A stretch of DNA of 64,000 nucleotides. It comes from Polyodon spathula (taxonomy: Eukaryota; Chordata; Actinopteri; Acipenseriformes; Polyodontidae). Position 1 is the stretch's first letter. Each line of letters opens with the position of its first letter. Positions 47,515 through 59,322 of the stretch are shown one piece after another. The position numbers were made by a program, and so were the translations under genes. The notes under the pieces were generated by a model, which saw only the letters and a program-made list of their open reading frames with translations, did no database searches and was not told the origin of the DNA. Where the stretch lies: contig NC_054571.1 in assembly GCF_017654505.1 (NCBI RefSeq), positions 4,186,041 to 4,250,040 on the forward strand, in the 5' to 3' direction.

Positions 47515-48423
47515 AGGCCAGCACTCAGCTCCCCAGCTATCTTAACCAAGGACCAACAGGCTGATCAACAGAAGGCTGAACTAGAGAGGGTACTCCAGGT
47601 GAACATGGATGTCTTTTCAGACATTCCAGGGTCTACCCACCTAGCCAAGCATTGGATCATCACCGAACTGGGAATGCGACTCCAGCAAAGGCATATGCAG
47701 GTCCCAGAGGCTAAGCGGAAGACCATGCGTGCAGAGGTAAGCAAAGTGCTGGACCTAGGCGTCATCCGGGAGTCCCAGTGAGCGGTGCAGTCCGGAGGTC
47801 ATTGTACCAAAGCCAGGTGGCTCCTTCAGGTTCTGTATTGATTTTAGGAAATTCAGTTTCTGGTTCGATGCTTACCCTATGCCCAAGTTGGATGAGCTAC
47901 TGGAGCGGTTAGGAACCGCTCAATATATCTCCACCCTGGATTTAACCAAGGGGTACTGGCAGGTGCCACTGGCCCAAGACGACCTTTTCGGGTTCATGGT
48001 CCTCCTGTTTGGTCTCCACGGGGCACCGGCCACCAACCAGCGGTTGATGGATCGAGTGCTTATGCCAAGGTGTACTTGGATGATGCCGTCGTCTTCAGTG
48101 AAGAGTGGCTGTCCCATGTGCAGAAGCTCCAGGTGGTGCTGGGCTCCATTTGGGAGGCAGGGCTAACAGCTAATACCAAAAAAGTGCAAGTTAGTTTTTT
48201 CAAAAATCCAACATCTCAGGTACACTATGGGGAATTGTTGGGTGAAGCCATAGGAATAAATGGTGGTGGTTATTCAACAGTACCCTCATCCAACAACACA
48301 GAAGCAGGTTAGGGCATTTTTGGGGCTAGCGGGGTGCTATAGGTTTATTCCGCCACTCTCGCTACACCCCTCATAGAACTCACTATGGGTAGGAAGAATC
48401 AACCTGTTCAGTGGTCTGCACCA
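47515..48423 (+). pseudogene. Gypsy reverse transcriptase and RNase H start
   Basis: The reading begins SSPAILTKDQQADQQKAELE, then NMDVFSDIPGSTHLAKHWI, VPEAKRKTMRAEVSKVLDLG (fingers), YPMPKLDELLERLGTAQYIS, TLDLTKGYWQVPL (first palm Asp), GLHGAPATNQRLMD and, after a frameshift at about 48065, VYLDDAVVFSEEW (active-site YxDD). It goes on to VRAFLGLAG, the RT connection, and reaches QPVQWSA near 48415 where RNase H starts, then is overrun by the 54-bp minisatellite. Frame breaks near 47780, 48065 and 48230 inactivate it. Confidence 0.85.
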
Positions 48424-49819
48424 TGTTAAGTGGCTTCTGCTGTAACAGTCAGGTGTCTGGACCGGTCAGAAGGACCCTGCCTGCTGGTTTCTTCTGTGAC
48501 AGTCAGGTGTCTGGACCAGTCAGAAGGACCCTGCCTGCTGGTTTCTGCTGTGACAGTCAGAAGAACCCTGCCTGCTGGTTTCTGCTGTGACAGTCAGGTG
48601 TCTGGACCAGTCAGAAGGACCCTGCCTGCTGGTTTCTGCTGTGACAGTCAGGTGTCTGGACCAGTCAGAAGGACCCTGCCTGCTGGTTTCTGCTGTGACA
48701 GTCAGGTGTCTGGACCAGTCAGAAGTGCCTGCTGGTTTCTGCTGTGACAGTCAGGTGTCTGGACCAGTCAGAAGGACCCTGCCTGCTGGTTTCTGCTGTG
48801 ACAGTCAGGTGTCTGGACCAGTCGGTAGGACCCTGCCTGCTGCTTTCTGCTGTGACAGTCAGGTGTCTGGACAGTCAGAAGAACCCTGCCTGCTGGTTTC
48901 TGTTGTGACAGTCAGGTGTCTGGACCAGTCAGGTGCCTGCTGGTTTCTGCTTGTCAGACCAGTCAGAAGGAGGACCCTGCCTGCTGGTTTCTGCTGTGAC
49001 AGTCAGGTGTCTGGACCAGTCAGAAGGACCCTGCCTGCTGGTTTCTGCAGTTGTGACAGTCAGGTGTCTGGACCAGTCAGAAGGACCCTGCCTGCTGGTT
49101 TCTGCTGTGACAGTCAGGTGTCTGGACCCCTGCCTGCTGGTTTCTGCTGTGAGTCAGAAGGACCCTGCCTGCTGGTTTCTGCTGTGACAGTCAGACAGTC
49201 AGGTGCCTCTGGACCAGTCACCAGAAGGACCCTGCCTGCTGGTTTCTGTGACTGTGACAGTCAGGTGTCTGGACCAGTCAGAAGGACCCTGCCTGCTGGT
49301 TTCTGCTGTGACAGTCAGGTGTCTCAGAAGAACCTGCCTGCTGTTTCTGCTGTGACAGTCAGGTGTCTGGACCAGTCAGAAGGACCCTGCCTGCTGGTTT
49401 CTGCTGTGACAGTCAGGTGTCTGGACCAGTCAGAAGGACCCTGCCTGCTGGTTTCTGCTGTGACAGTCAGGTGTCTGGACCAGTCAGACCTGCTGGTTTC
49501 TGCTGTGACAGTCAGGTGTCTGGACCAGTCAGAAGGACCCTGCCTGCTGGTTTCTGCTGTGACAGTCAGGTGTCTCAGAAGAACCCTGCCTGCTGGTTTC
49601 TGCTGTGACAGTCAGGTGTCTGGACCAGTCAGAAGGACCCTGCCTGCTGGTTTCTGCTGTGACAGTCAGGTGTCTGGACCAGTCGGTAGGACCCTGCCTG
49701 CTGCTTTCTGCTGTGACAGTCAGGTGTCACCAGTCAGAAGGACCCTGCCTGCTGGTTTCTTTGTGACAGTCAGGTGTCTGGACCAGTCGGTAGGACCCTG
49801 CCTGCTGCTTTCTGCTGTG
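48424..49819. repeat. 54-bp minisatellite
   Basis: About 26 copies of a unit reading GTGACAGTCAGGTGTCTGGA then CCAGTCAGAAGGACCCTGCC then TGCTGGTTTCTGCT. Partial units and short deletions occur throughout (for example near 48545, 48720, 48945, 49130, 49190 and 49485). The unit has no stop in one frame and is 18 codons, so it makes a false 434-codon ORF. Unit variants include GGTAGGACC near 48830, 49690 and 49790, which recur as a block. Confidence 0.95.
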
Positions 49820-50917
49820 AAAAGATTACCTAAACACAGGCTGATTTGTAGACAGACTACCTCTGTCCCCGCAATGAGTATTCTTCCTTGATTTCTATAC
49901 ATTTCTACTAGCTAACTCATAAGCTCTCCAGCTTCTTTGAACCATTCCTATGGATATCCTGATCATTGCACATGGGTGTATTTATACAAAATTACACAAA
50001 CTGACACTTAACAGATTTAACCACATTTGCACGTAGCTGGATCATTTAGCCAGTTACTTAACCCTTTAACTGGAAGATCAAATCTTCACGTGGCCACTTA
50101 TTGAATAATCAGAGGTTGCATTTCTAAAAATTAGGAAATTAATCCTTCAAGGATCTGACCTTTAACAATAAAATGTAACATCTTTGATTAGGAGAAAATG
50201 AGTGTGGGCTTGTCCAAACATTTGTCAAATAGTTTTAGTGTTACTATTCAACCTGAAGATGCCTAATTCACCACAGAGGATGTTGTGCTGTTCGACCATT
50301 GAGATCCCATTCTAATCCCAGAGCATCAACCTGAATAAACTAAAAACCACTCTTTTAAAAGTTTTACATAGTAAAGACATAGCAAAGTTAATAAAGCCTA
50401 GCGAAAGCATGGTAAAGCATATGTAAGCTTAGTAAATCCCATAAAGATAGGTAAAGTATATACTGTAAAAAGTTATTGTAAATGCATAGTGCATATTTAC
50501 TGGAGTAAACTTTTATAGTCATCTAAGCATATCACTTGGGAAGGGCAGCATGCTCTGTATTCTAGCCACAGAACAACATATACTGTACATGCATTCTAAA
50601 TGAAAAATTGAATCAAACAAAAATGTAAAAAGAGCATCCTGCTGTGCAGCATGCACTGTGATTCTGAACTCCTCTGTCCTCTTTCCCCCTGTGGTTAGCT
50701 TTTCTCGGAGTGTGGGCCCAGGGCCATCAATCGTGTTCCTTGTGCCCAACTTGTGAAGGGAGAGCTGGGGTTTGGAGAGATGGCTGCCCCGGGGCCGAGA
50801 GAGCCTCAGATCTGTCAAACACTGACACATCACGAGGCAGTGTGGAGAGGGGCCACTGGGTATTGCAACTGAGTCTGACTGAAGGAATGGAATTGACTCT
50901 GCCCAGTCCTACAAAGG
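49820..50917. other. No recognisable gene
   Basis: AT-rich sequence with a degenerate GTAAAGCATA-type repeat at 50350-50470, related in reverse to those at 12.6 and 15.0 kb. A GC-richer part at 50690-50890 has no domain. Confidence 0.5.
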
Positions 50918-51717
50918 AATTAAACAGAGACCAACAGAAGTAGATTGGAGTAAAATAGAGAAAACATCCACAGAATAAGGATGGGTATTTTTAAAAAATG
51001 TAGTACTAGAGGCGCAAAACATCTCAAAAGTAGACAAATCAAAATCTAAAACCAAATGGCCAAAATGGTTTAATAAATCAATTAAAAAAATATTCAGAGA
51101 AAAAAGACACTTTACAGAACATTTAAAAGGGACCAAGAACAAAGTACACAGAAAGAGTATTTGGAACTGCAAATGCAAGTCAAAAAGGAAGTTAGAAAGG
51201 CCAAGAGAGAGATAGAAATGAACATTGCCAAAGGGGCTGAAACCAATTCAGAATAGTTTTTCCAATATTAAACAGCAAAATAACATTCAAGGAGGAAGTA
51301 AAATGTCTAAGAGATACAAATGGCAAAATCATAGCCTAAGAGAAAAAAATAGCAAATATATGAAATGATTATTTTTCACAAGTTTTTACGAAGTAGGATA
51401 TGGGCAACATGCTCCACATGTCGACCTGTTCCTATCCAGTTTTAATTACTATAACTTTAGCATAACAGAGGCAGAAGTGTTAAAGGGACTAGAAACTCTT
51501 ATAATAAACAAATCCGCTGGGCCGGATTAAGTGATTTACAAACCACTAACCAAGATCATGCAACAGTCTTTTGACACAGAGTTTGTACCGACAGACTGGA
51601 GAATTGCAAACGTAATACCGATCCACAAAAAGGGAAACAAAACCAAACCAGGTAACTACAGACCAATAAGCCTAACTTCTATTATGTGGAAACTAATGCA
51701 AAATTACCTATATGGTA
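50918..51717 (+). mobile_element. CR1-type LINE, copy C (fragment)
   Basis: It matches copies A and B from the post-endonuclease region (GACCAACAGAAGTAGATTGG) through the RT fingers to CAAAATTACCTATATGGTAA. Extra divergence and deletions (for example KSAGPD followed at once by VIYKPL) mark it as older. It stops at about 51717, where the 42-bp minisatellite starts; the rest of the RT is absent. Confidence 0.85.
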
Positions 51718-51725
51718 ACCTTATT

Positions 51726-53090
51726 TTGGGGTGCAATGACACTGTTGCTGTTAAGAGAGTGTGTTTTTTGGTGTGCAATGACACTGTTGCTGTTAAGAGA
51801 GCATGTTTTTTGGGGTGCAATGACACTGTTGCTGTTAAGAGCGTGTTTTTTGGTGTGCAATGACACTGTTGCTGTTAAGAGAGCGTGTTTTTTGGTGTGC
51901 AATGACACTGTTGCTGTTAAGAGAGCGTGTTTTTTGGTGTGCAATGACACTGTTGCTGTTAAGAGAGCGTGTTTTTTGGTGTGCAATGACACTGTTGCTG
52001 TTAAGAGAGCATGTTTTTTGGTGTGCAATGACACTGTTGATGTTAAGAGCGTGTTTTTTGAGGGTGCAATGACACTGTTGCTGTTAAGAGAGCATGTTTT
52101 TTGGTGTGCAATGACACTGTTGCTGTTAAGAGAGCATGTTTTTTGGGGTGCAGTGACACTGTTGCTGTTAAGAGAACATGTTTTTTGGTGTGCAACACTG
52201 ACACTGTTGCTGTTAAGAGAGCATGTTTTTTGGTGTGCAATGACACTGTTGCTGTTAAGAGAGCATGTTTTTTGGTGTGCAATGACACTGTTGCTGTTAA
52301 GAGAGCATGTTTTTTGGTGTGCAATGACACTGTTGCTGTTAAGAGAGCATGTTTTTTGGGGTGCAGTGACACTGTTGCTGTTAAGAGAGCATGTTTTTTG
52401 GTGTGCAATGACACTGTTGCTGTTAAGAGAGCATGTTTTTTGGTGTGCAGTGACACTGTTGCTGTTAAGAGAGCATGTTTTTTGGTGTGCAGTGACACTG
52501 TTGCTGTTAAGAGAGCATGTTTTTTGGTGTGCAATGACACTGTTGCTGTTAAGAGAGCATGTTTTTTGGTGTGCAGTGACACTGTTGCTGTTAAGAGAGC
52601 GTGTTTTTTGGTGTGCAATGACACTGTTGCTGTTAAGAGAGCATGTTTTTTGGGGTGCAGTGACACTGTTGCTGTTAAGAGCGTGTTTTTTGGTGTGCAA
52701 TGACACTGTTGCTGTTAAGAGAGCATGTTTTTTGGTGTGCAATGACACTGTTGCTGTTAAGAGAGCATGTTTTTTGGGGTGCAGTGACACTGTTGCTGTT
52801 AAGAGAGCATGTTTTTTGGTGTGCAATGACACTGTTGCTGTTAAGAGCGTGTTTTTTGGGGTGCAGTGACACTGTTGCTGTTAAGAGAGCGTGTTTTTTG
52901 GTGTGCAATGACACTGTTGCTGTTAAGAGAGCATGTTTTTTGGTGTGCAATGACACTGTTGCTGTTAAGAGAGCATGTTTTTTGGGGTGCAATGACACTG
53001 TTGCTGTTAAGAGAGCATGTTTTTTGGGGTGCAGTGACACTGTTGCTGTTAAGAGAGCATGTTTTTTGGGGTGCAGTGACACTGTTGCTA
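51726..53090. repeat. 42-bp minisatellite
   Basis: About 32 copies of GTGTGCAATGACACTGTTGC then TGTTAAGAGAGCATGTTTTT then TG. Variants: GTG/GGG at the start, CAATG/CAGTG and GCATG/GCGTG. A 2-bp deletion (TTAAGAGCG for TTAAGAGAGCG) recurs at about 51839, 52048, 52679 and 52847 and shifts the frame each time. The unit is 14 codons and open on both strands, giving false ORFs up to 385 codons. Confidence 0.95.
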
Positions 53091-53835
53091 TTTTTTTGTA
53101 CTCCTAGACATCGCATCCTAAAATATATCATTACAGTGCACTTTTTACATTCAATTAATTTTTACTGTACGTTTTGTATATAGAGGTTTGTTTGTATACG
53201 TTTTGCAAATGTAACGGCAGTCTAATGACTTATAGAATTGTCATAAGTAAATGTAATTTAATATTAGTATGTTTATTTTAATTATTCTTGTCACCGTTAT
53301 GATCACAAAGCAATCTCTTCCCGAGTGTTGTCCTGTGCGTGAGCAGCCACTATGATCTGGTGAGGGAAATGCCATTGAGGAAGGAAAGAGGGATATTGAA
53401 ATTTGTTAATAAAGTTCCTTGAGAGAAATTGGAATAATAAACTACATGATATTGGCTTGGCATGTATAATCAGTGCAACTAAAATAATAATTAAGGCAGC
53501 ATAATAAATTTGTGTGGTGGAAAGAAAGTTGGGTAAACCGCAGTTGGCATTACTGTGAAAGTCATTGCAGCCCTTGCAAATCGCGTCAGATCTCAAGGGA
53601 GGCGTTGGAGACTGCAGTCCTGTTTATATGTGATATTAATGTACACAACAGTTATAGAATGCTGTAATATCATAAAAATGCATGTTGCTATGTTAGTAAA
53701 TAAAAGCTATAATGTCCTACGGTAAAAGGAGGGACACAAAATGCTTATTTGGTCATTTTTCTTTAATGGCTACAGTTTAACACAGTATTACCTCAGTGTT
53801 TGATGCCGATGTCTTATTTTAATTGTTAACTAGGG
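53091..53835. other. No recognisable gene
   Basis: AT-rich unique sequence. The CR1 copy interrupted at 51717 does not resume here. Confidence 0.55.
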
Positions 53836-53840
53836 GTAGA

Positions 53841-54281
53841 TGTGACAGGCTGGAGAGTGGATAGAGGCCCAGTGACAGACTGCAGTTCAAAAAAATAATA
53901 CTTTTATTATAAATAAACACAAAATAAAATAGCACAAGGGCCAAAACAAAGATATTCAAACACATATAACAAAGCAAAACTTACAAAATAAAGGTTTCCA
54001 GGCTAGGCGATGCCTTCACTGGACCAGAAGATTCACAAAAACACAAAACCAAAAACAGCAAACCAAAAAAAATAGCAGCACAACCATCCACTTGCTTCCT
54101 CAGCTCCCTTTTCTCCCTAATGGGAAGCTGAGGCCTCCTTTTATGTCAGCTGGCTGGGTGCTGATTGATCGTTAATTACTCCAATCAACCCCAGCCACCT
54201 GAACACAATAAACCCAGGCAGGTAGGGGAATTTAACCCCATCCCTGCCAATCTATATAGGGCAGAGCTCTGCTCTGCCACA
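53841..54281 (-). mobile_element. Solo LTR (gypsy-like), perfect target duplication
   Basis: The 441-bp segment starts TGTGACAGGCTGG and ends GCTCTGCCACA on the plus strand. It is flanked by GTAGA at 53836-53840 and 54282-54286, a perfect 5-bp duplication. On the minus strand it opens TGTGGCAGAGC, has a TATA-like ACATAAAAGG near 54140 and an AATAAA near 53905, and ends CAGCCTGTCACA. It shares the TGTGRCA...TGTCACA ends of the other solo LTRs. No internal region remains. Confidence 0.88.
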
Positions 54282-54285
54282 GTAG

Positions 54286-55929
<1,644 letters not shown>

Positions 55930-56003
55930 TGTGTGTATATATATACACACACATACACACACACACACACACACTGAGTGTACCAAACATTAGGAACACC
56001 TTT

Positions 56004-57043
56004 CTAATATTGAGCTGCGTCCCCTTTTGCTCCTAGAACAGCCTCAACTCGTCGGAGCATGGACTCTGCAAGGTGTAGAAAGCATTCCACAAGGATGCTT
56101 GCCCATGTTGACTCCAATGCTTCCCACAGTTGTGTCAAGTTGGCTGGTAGTGGATCTCTACTCGGAATAGCTCGTTCCATCTCATCCCACAGATGCTCAA
56201 TTGGATTGAGATCTGGTGACTGGGCAGACCACTGCAGTAAGCTGAATTTACTGTCATGTTCATGGAACCATTCCTGGACAATCCTAGCCTTGTTGCATGG
56301 GGCATTATCCTGCTGAAAAAATCCATTAGCAGATGGATACACTGCTGCCATGAAGGGATGCACCTGATTGGCAATGATGTTCAGATATCCTGTGGCATTC
56401 AAACGTTGCTCCACTTTTATCAAGGGGCCCAATGTGTGCCATGAAAACACACCCCACACCATCACACCACCACCACCAGCCTGCAATGTTGACACATGGT
56501 ATGATGGATGCATGTACTCATGTGGTTCTCTCCATACCCTAGTCCTCCCATCAGCTTGAAACAGCAGGAACCGGGATTCATCAGACTGGGCAATGTTTTT
56601 ATAATCCTCCAGTGTTCAGTGTTTTCATTCCTTAGCCCACTGCAACTGCAGTTTCTTGTGTTTTGCTGAAAGAAGTGGAACTCTGTTAGGTTGTCGGCTG
56701 CCATACCCCATTCGTGTCAAGGTACGACGAGTTGTGCATTCTTTTATGGGTCTTTCGGCACCAATATTGTACTGGACTGTCAGTTGACTCACTGTAGCCC
56801 ATCTGTTGCTCTGCAGAGTTCGTGTCAGCCTCCTTTGGCCTCTTTCATCAATAGCCGTTTTCGACCACTGGCCTGTCATTGACTGGATGTCCTTTGGGTG
56901 GTGGACCATCCTTGATACACACGGGAAACTGTTGAGCATGAAAAACCCAGCAGCATTGCAGTTCTTGACACACTCAAACCAGCGCGCCTGGCACCTACTA
57001 CCATACCCCGTTCAAAGGCACTTAAATCTTTTGTCTTTCCCAT
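56004..57043 (-). pseudogene. DD36E transposase, frameshifted
   Basis: ATG 57043 (MGKTKDLSAFERGMVV) opens a first HTH. The region 56939-56625 holds the second HTH (QRRLTRTLQSNRWATVSQL). SDESRFLLF near 56580 carries the first Asp. The frame 56513-56004 runs [32 protein letters not shown] (second Asp) and [16 protein letters not shown] (Glu). I count 36 residues between the second Asp and the Glu. The usual His after APC is Asn. Frame changes near 56700, 56500 and 56900 break the gene, though all three acidic residues survive. Confidence 0.86.
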
Positions 57044-57060
57044 TTACCCTCTGAATGGCA

Positions 57061-57256
57061 CACATACACAATCCATGTCTCAATTGTGTCAAGGCTTAAA
57101 AATCCTTCTTAACCTGTCTCCCCTTCATCTACACTAATTGAAGTGGATTGAACAGGTTACATCAATAACTTCAATTAGTAAATCCACTTCAATTAGTGTA
57201 GATGAAGGTGAGACAGGTTAAAGAAGGATTTTTAAGCCTTGACACAATTGAGACAT

Positions 57257-57268
<12 letters not shown>
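57061..57268. repeat. Perfect-class palindrome, 89-bp arms
   Basis: The left arm 57061-57149 and right arm 57181-57268 are inverted copies with few differences, around a 31-bp loop. Matching words include ATCCATGTCTCAATTGTGTC against GACACAATTGAGACATGGAT. The left arm is the normal Tc1 sequence next to the transposase start. Confidence 0.92.
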
Positions 57269-57289
<21 letters not shown>

Positions 57290-57312
57290 CTGTGTGTCTG
57301 TGTGTGTGTGTA
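57260..57312. repeat. (TG)n microsatellite
   Basis: About 50 bp of TG starting at the tip of the right palindrome arm. Confidence 0.95.
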
Positions 57313-58255
57313 TTTTTTGTTCTTTGTGTACATATTGTGCCACAGCATTATTATTGTGTACAGGGAGACTGCATGAGAGGATTGCTTTAACTAACAGTTA
57401 TTCAATTCGTGGGCCTGCCTGTGTATTAATCAGCCTTTTCATTTTGGGCCTGTTGTGCAGCTGGAATGATATAACTGGAGGGCTGATTTTTTGTTTTCTG
57501 TGTTGAACTGTTGCAGGTACCACAATTTCTCTTTTGATATACCAATGTACATTGTTATAGCGTTACTAGATTATTCAGATCAGATAGCCAAATTGTTTCC
57601 TTTGTTGCTAAATTAATTGTTTATTTTTCAAATATGCATGTGTATATAGCTGTGCGTATGTATAAACATATAAATTTATTTTGACACAGGTATTTTTTTA
57701 TGGCCTATTCAATTGGATTTTAACTGTATTATTAGTGAAATTAGTTCAATAAGTCAATTGTTGTTTTAATATGAACATATAATTTATTGTGTTGGTTATT
57801 TTAATACCTGATTTTATTAATACTGTATGTATGACCAGCTCTCAGGGGACGTGCTAGAGGGCTGTTGCACTTCTGGAATGATATAACTGGTGGGCTGATT
57901 TTTTGTTTTCTATGTTGAACTATTGCAGGACTATTGCTGTATCGATAACCAATAAAGGATTGCTGCGGTGGATTATCTGAAACTCTTATCTGGAGTTTCA
58001 TTAATAAACACAATGTGAAGTACACCCACTACACAAACTGTATAATCCTCACCTGTCAGACAAAAAGTTCTGGGATCTGGGATCTGGGGTGATTGGCACA
58101 AATTAGCCCCTGCCTATTTTACTGAAATATTGAAGTGCCGGTAGATTGAGAACTGAGGTTCCTGTTAAACAAATTCTTCACTTCAATAGCCGCATGAACT
58201 CTGAATAAAAGTAACCTACAGATCCAGGTGCAACTTATTCATGCTGTGATGACTT
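57313..58255. other. No gene; 57-bp direct duplication 410 bp apart
   Basis: GGAATGATATAACTGGAGGG ... TTGAACTGTTGCAGG at about 57463-57516 recurs with three changes at about 57873-57929. After the second copy comes AACCAATAAAGGATTGC and a terminator-like stretch, which could be an old LTR or retroelement end. No gene is supported. Confidence 0.5.
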
Positions 58256-58387
58256 CATTCCGATCATTCTTCTTATTATTGACTGCATTGCTAGTATTTC
58301 ATTCCGATCATTCTTCTTATTATTGACTGCATTGCTAGTATTTCATTCCGATCATTCTTCTTATTATTGACTGCATTGCTAGCACTA
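58256..58387. repeat. 44-bp tandem repeat, three copies
   Basis: The unit CATTCCGATCATTCTTCTTA then TTATTGACTGCATTGCTAGTATTT is repeated three times from 58256, almost without change. Confidence 0.95.
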
Positions 58388-59076
58388 CATTCAGATCATT
58401 CAGAGCAGATCAACCAAAGCCGTGACATTTCTGGCATCTGGTATGTTTGATAATAACCCTAAACAAGGGGAGTTTTGAAACCAAGGATTAGTTGGAGTTT
58501 CTCCCCTTGTATTAGATTAGCAGGATTCACTCGTACTTTTTAAAACTGTTAACTTCTACAGACTATTCACGGCTCTTTTCTCCGCAGGTATGCAAACTGT
58601 GACATTCAAAGGGAGATTTCTAAGTTTAGATAAAACACCATTTGGAAAGTTAATGTTTGAGTCTCACCTCCCCAACATTACAATCGTTAAAAACCAAGCT
58701 GATATCCCAAAATGTGTTTTGGCTCGTTAATACCAAAATGAAATCTTGTGATTTAATCATTTATTTCAAGGAATAAAATATAAACTCATGTTCCAGTAGC
58801 TGGAAAACTAAACGGCGACGAGTTTCCAGATCTTGTCTCGTAGTCCACAAATGGAACAACGGCATGTTGTGGAGCTCTGTGCAAGAAGTCACACGGAATC
58901 TAGAAAACAACATTCCCTATTTCCAGAAGCTTTAATCATTTGTGACAGCTTTGTAAAAGCAAATGTAATAACAGCTGTGCAGAGATAACTAAAACCTTTG
59001 ACCTGGCAGAGCTGTGTTGCTATTTGACATGGTCTTGAATCCCTCATAAGCTACTCGCAAAGCCACAGAGAAGCGA
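58388..59076. other. No recognisable gene
   Basis: Unique sequence. Confidence 0.5.
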
Positions 59077-59322
59077 CTATCCATTCTGCAGATTAAACTG
59101 CCTATACAGCTCCTGCATTCTGTCTTGTGGCTGTTCTGAATAGGATTTCCTCACATCAGAGCATGGAGAGTGAACACTGCCATGGGCGTGCGTAGTGTAA
59201 AGTGTGGTGTAGCTGTCACTTTCTTTTCCTTTTTGTTTGCTGGTGAAATAAATGGCACAGGAAATGGCTGCTAGCAACAGCAGTAAGGCTTGATAAATGA
59301 AATGCACTCCATTCAGCCTCAA
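59077..59322 (-). CDS. Candidate host exon: small type I-like membrane tail
   Basis: A minus-strand ORF of 81 residues, or a 3' terminal exon open at least from 59322. Residues 8-27 (FIYQALLLLLAAISCAIYF) form a strong hydrophobic segment. It is followed by a basic stop-transfer stretch (TSKQKGKES) and a polar tail with SYTTLYTT and ending YRQFNLQNG. The layout resembles the last exon of a single-pass receptor. CCCTAG just upstream could be a splice acceptor, but the pyrimidine tract is poor. I do not recognise the protein. The ORF is not repetitive and is not inside a known transposon. It may be chance. Confidence 0.3.
   Translation of the reverse strand: MRLNGVHFIYQALLLLLAAISCAIYFTSKQKGKESDSYTTLYTTHAHGSVHSPCSDVRKSYSEQPQDRMQELYRQFNLQNG

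Larger units (their letters stand above)
46034..48423 (+). mobile_element. Ty3/gypsy pol with integrase before RT (Gmr1-like)
   Basis: The order of blocks is: pre-integrase pol (KQAQFIDENLKVAFEQMVG, 46045-46110), integrase zinc-finger-like region (FCKCC), integrase core, integrase C-terminal region, then reverse transcriptase, then the start of RNase H. Normal Ty3/gypsy elements have RT before integrase. The reverse order is known for the Gmr1-like group first described in cod. No LTR is seen at either end: the left side abuts an unrecognised element and the right side runs into a minisatellite. Many stops and frameshifts show a dead copy. Confidence 0.72.
55972..57268 (-). mobile_element. 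DD36E (Incomer-like) Tc1/mariner element, one end replaced
   Basis: The left end CACTGAGTGTACCAAACATT at 55972 is the terminal repeat of a family very common in fish genomes. The matching right terminal repeat is missing. Instead, the sequence next to the transposase start is turned back on itself as an inverted duplication at 57061-57268. A CA tract precedes the left end and a TG tract follows the right. The spacing of the catalytic residues is 36, which defines the DD36E group named Incomer. Confidence 0.85.

Noticed and set aside
48587..49891. 434-codon ORF rich in CLDQSEGPCLLVSAVTVR
   Set aside because: It is produced by a 54-bp minisatellite whose unit lacks a stop in that frame. Neighbouring frames also stay open, and the unit is not conserved as protein.
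51708..53131. Several long ORFs on both strands (up to 385 codons)
   Set aside because: They are artefacts of the 42-bp minisatellite, open in multiple frames on both strands, and shift frame at each 2-bp deleted unit.
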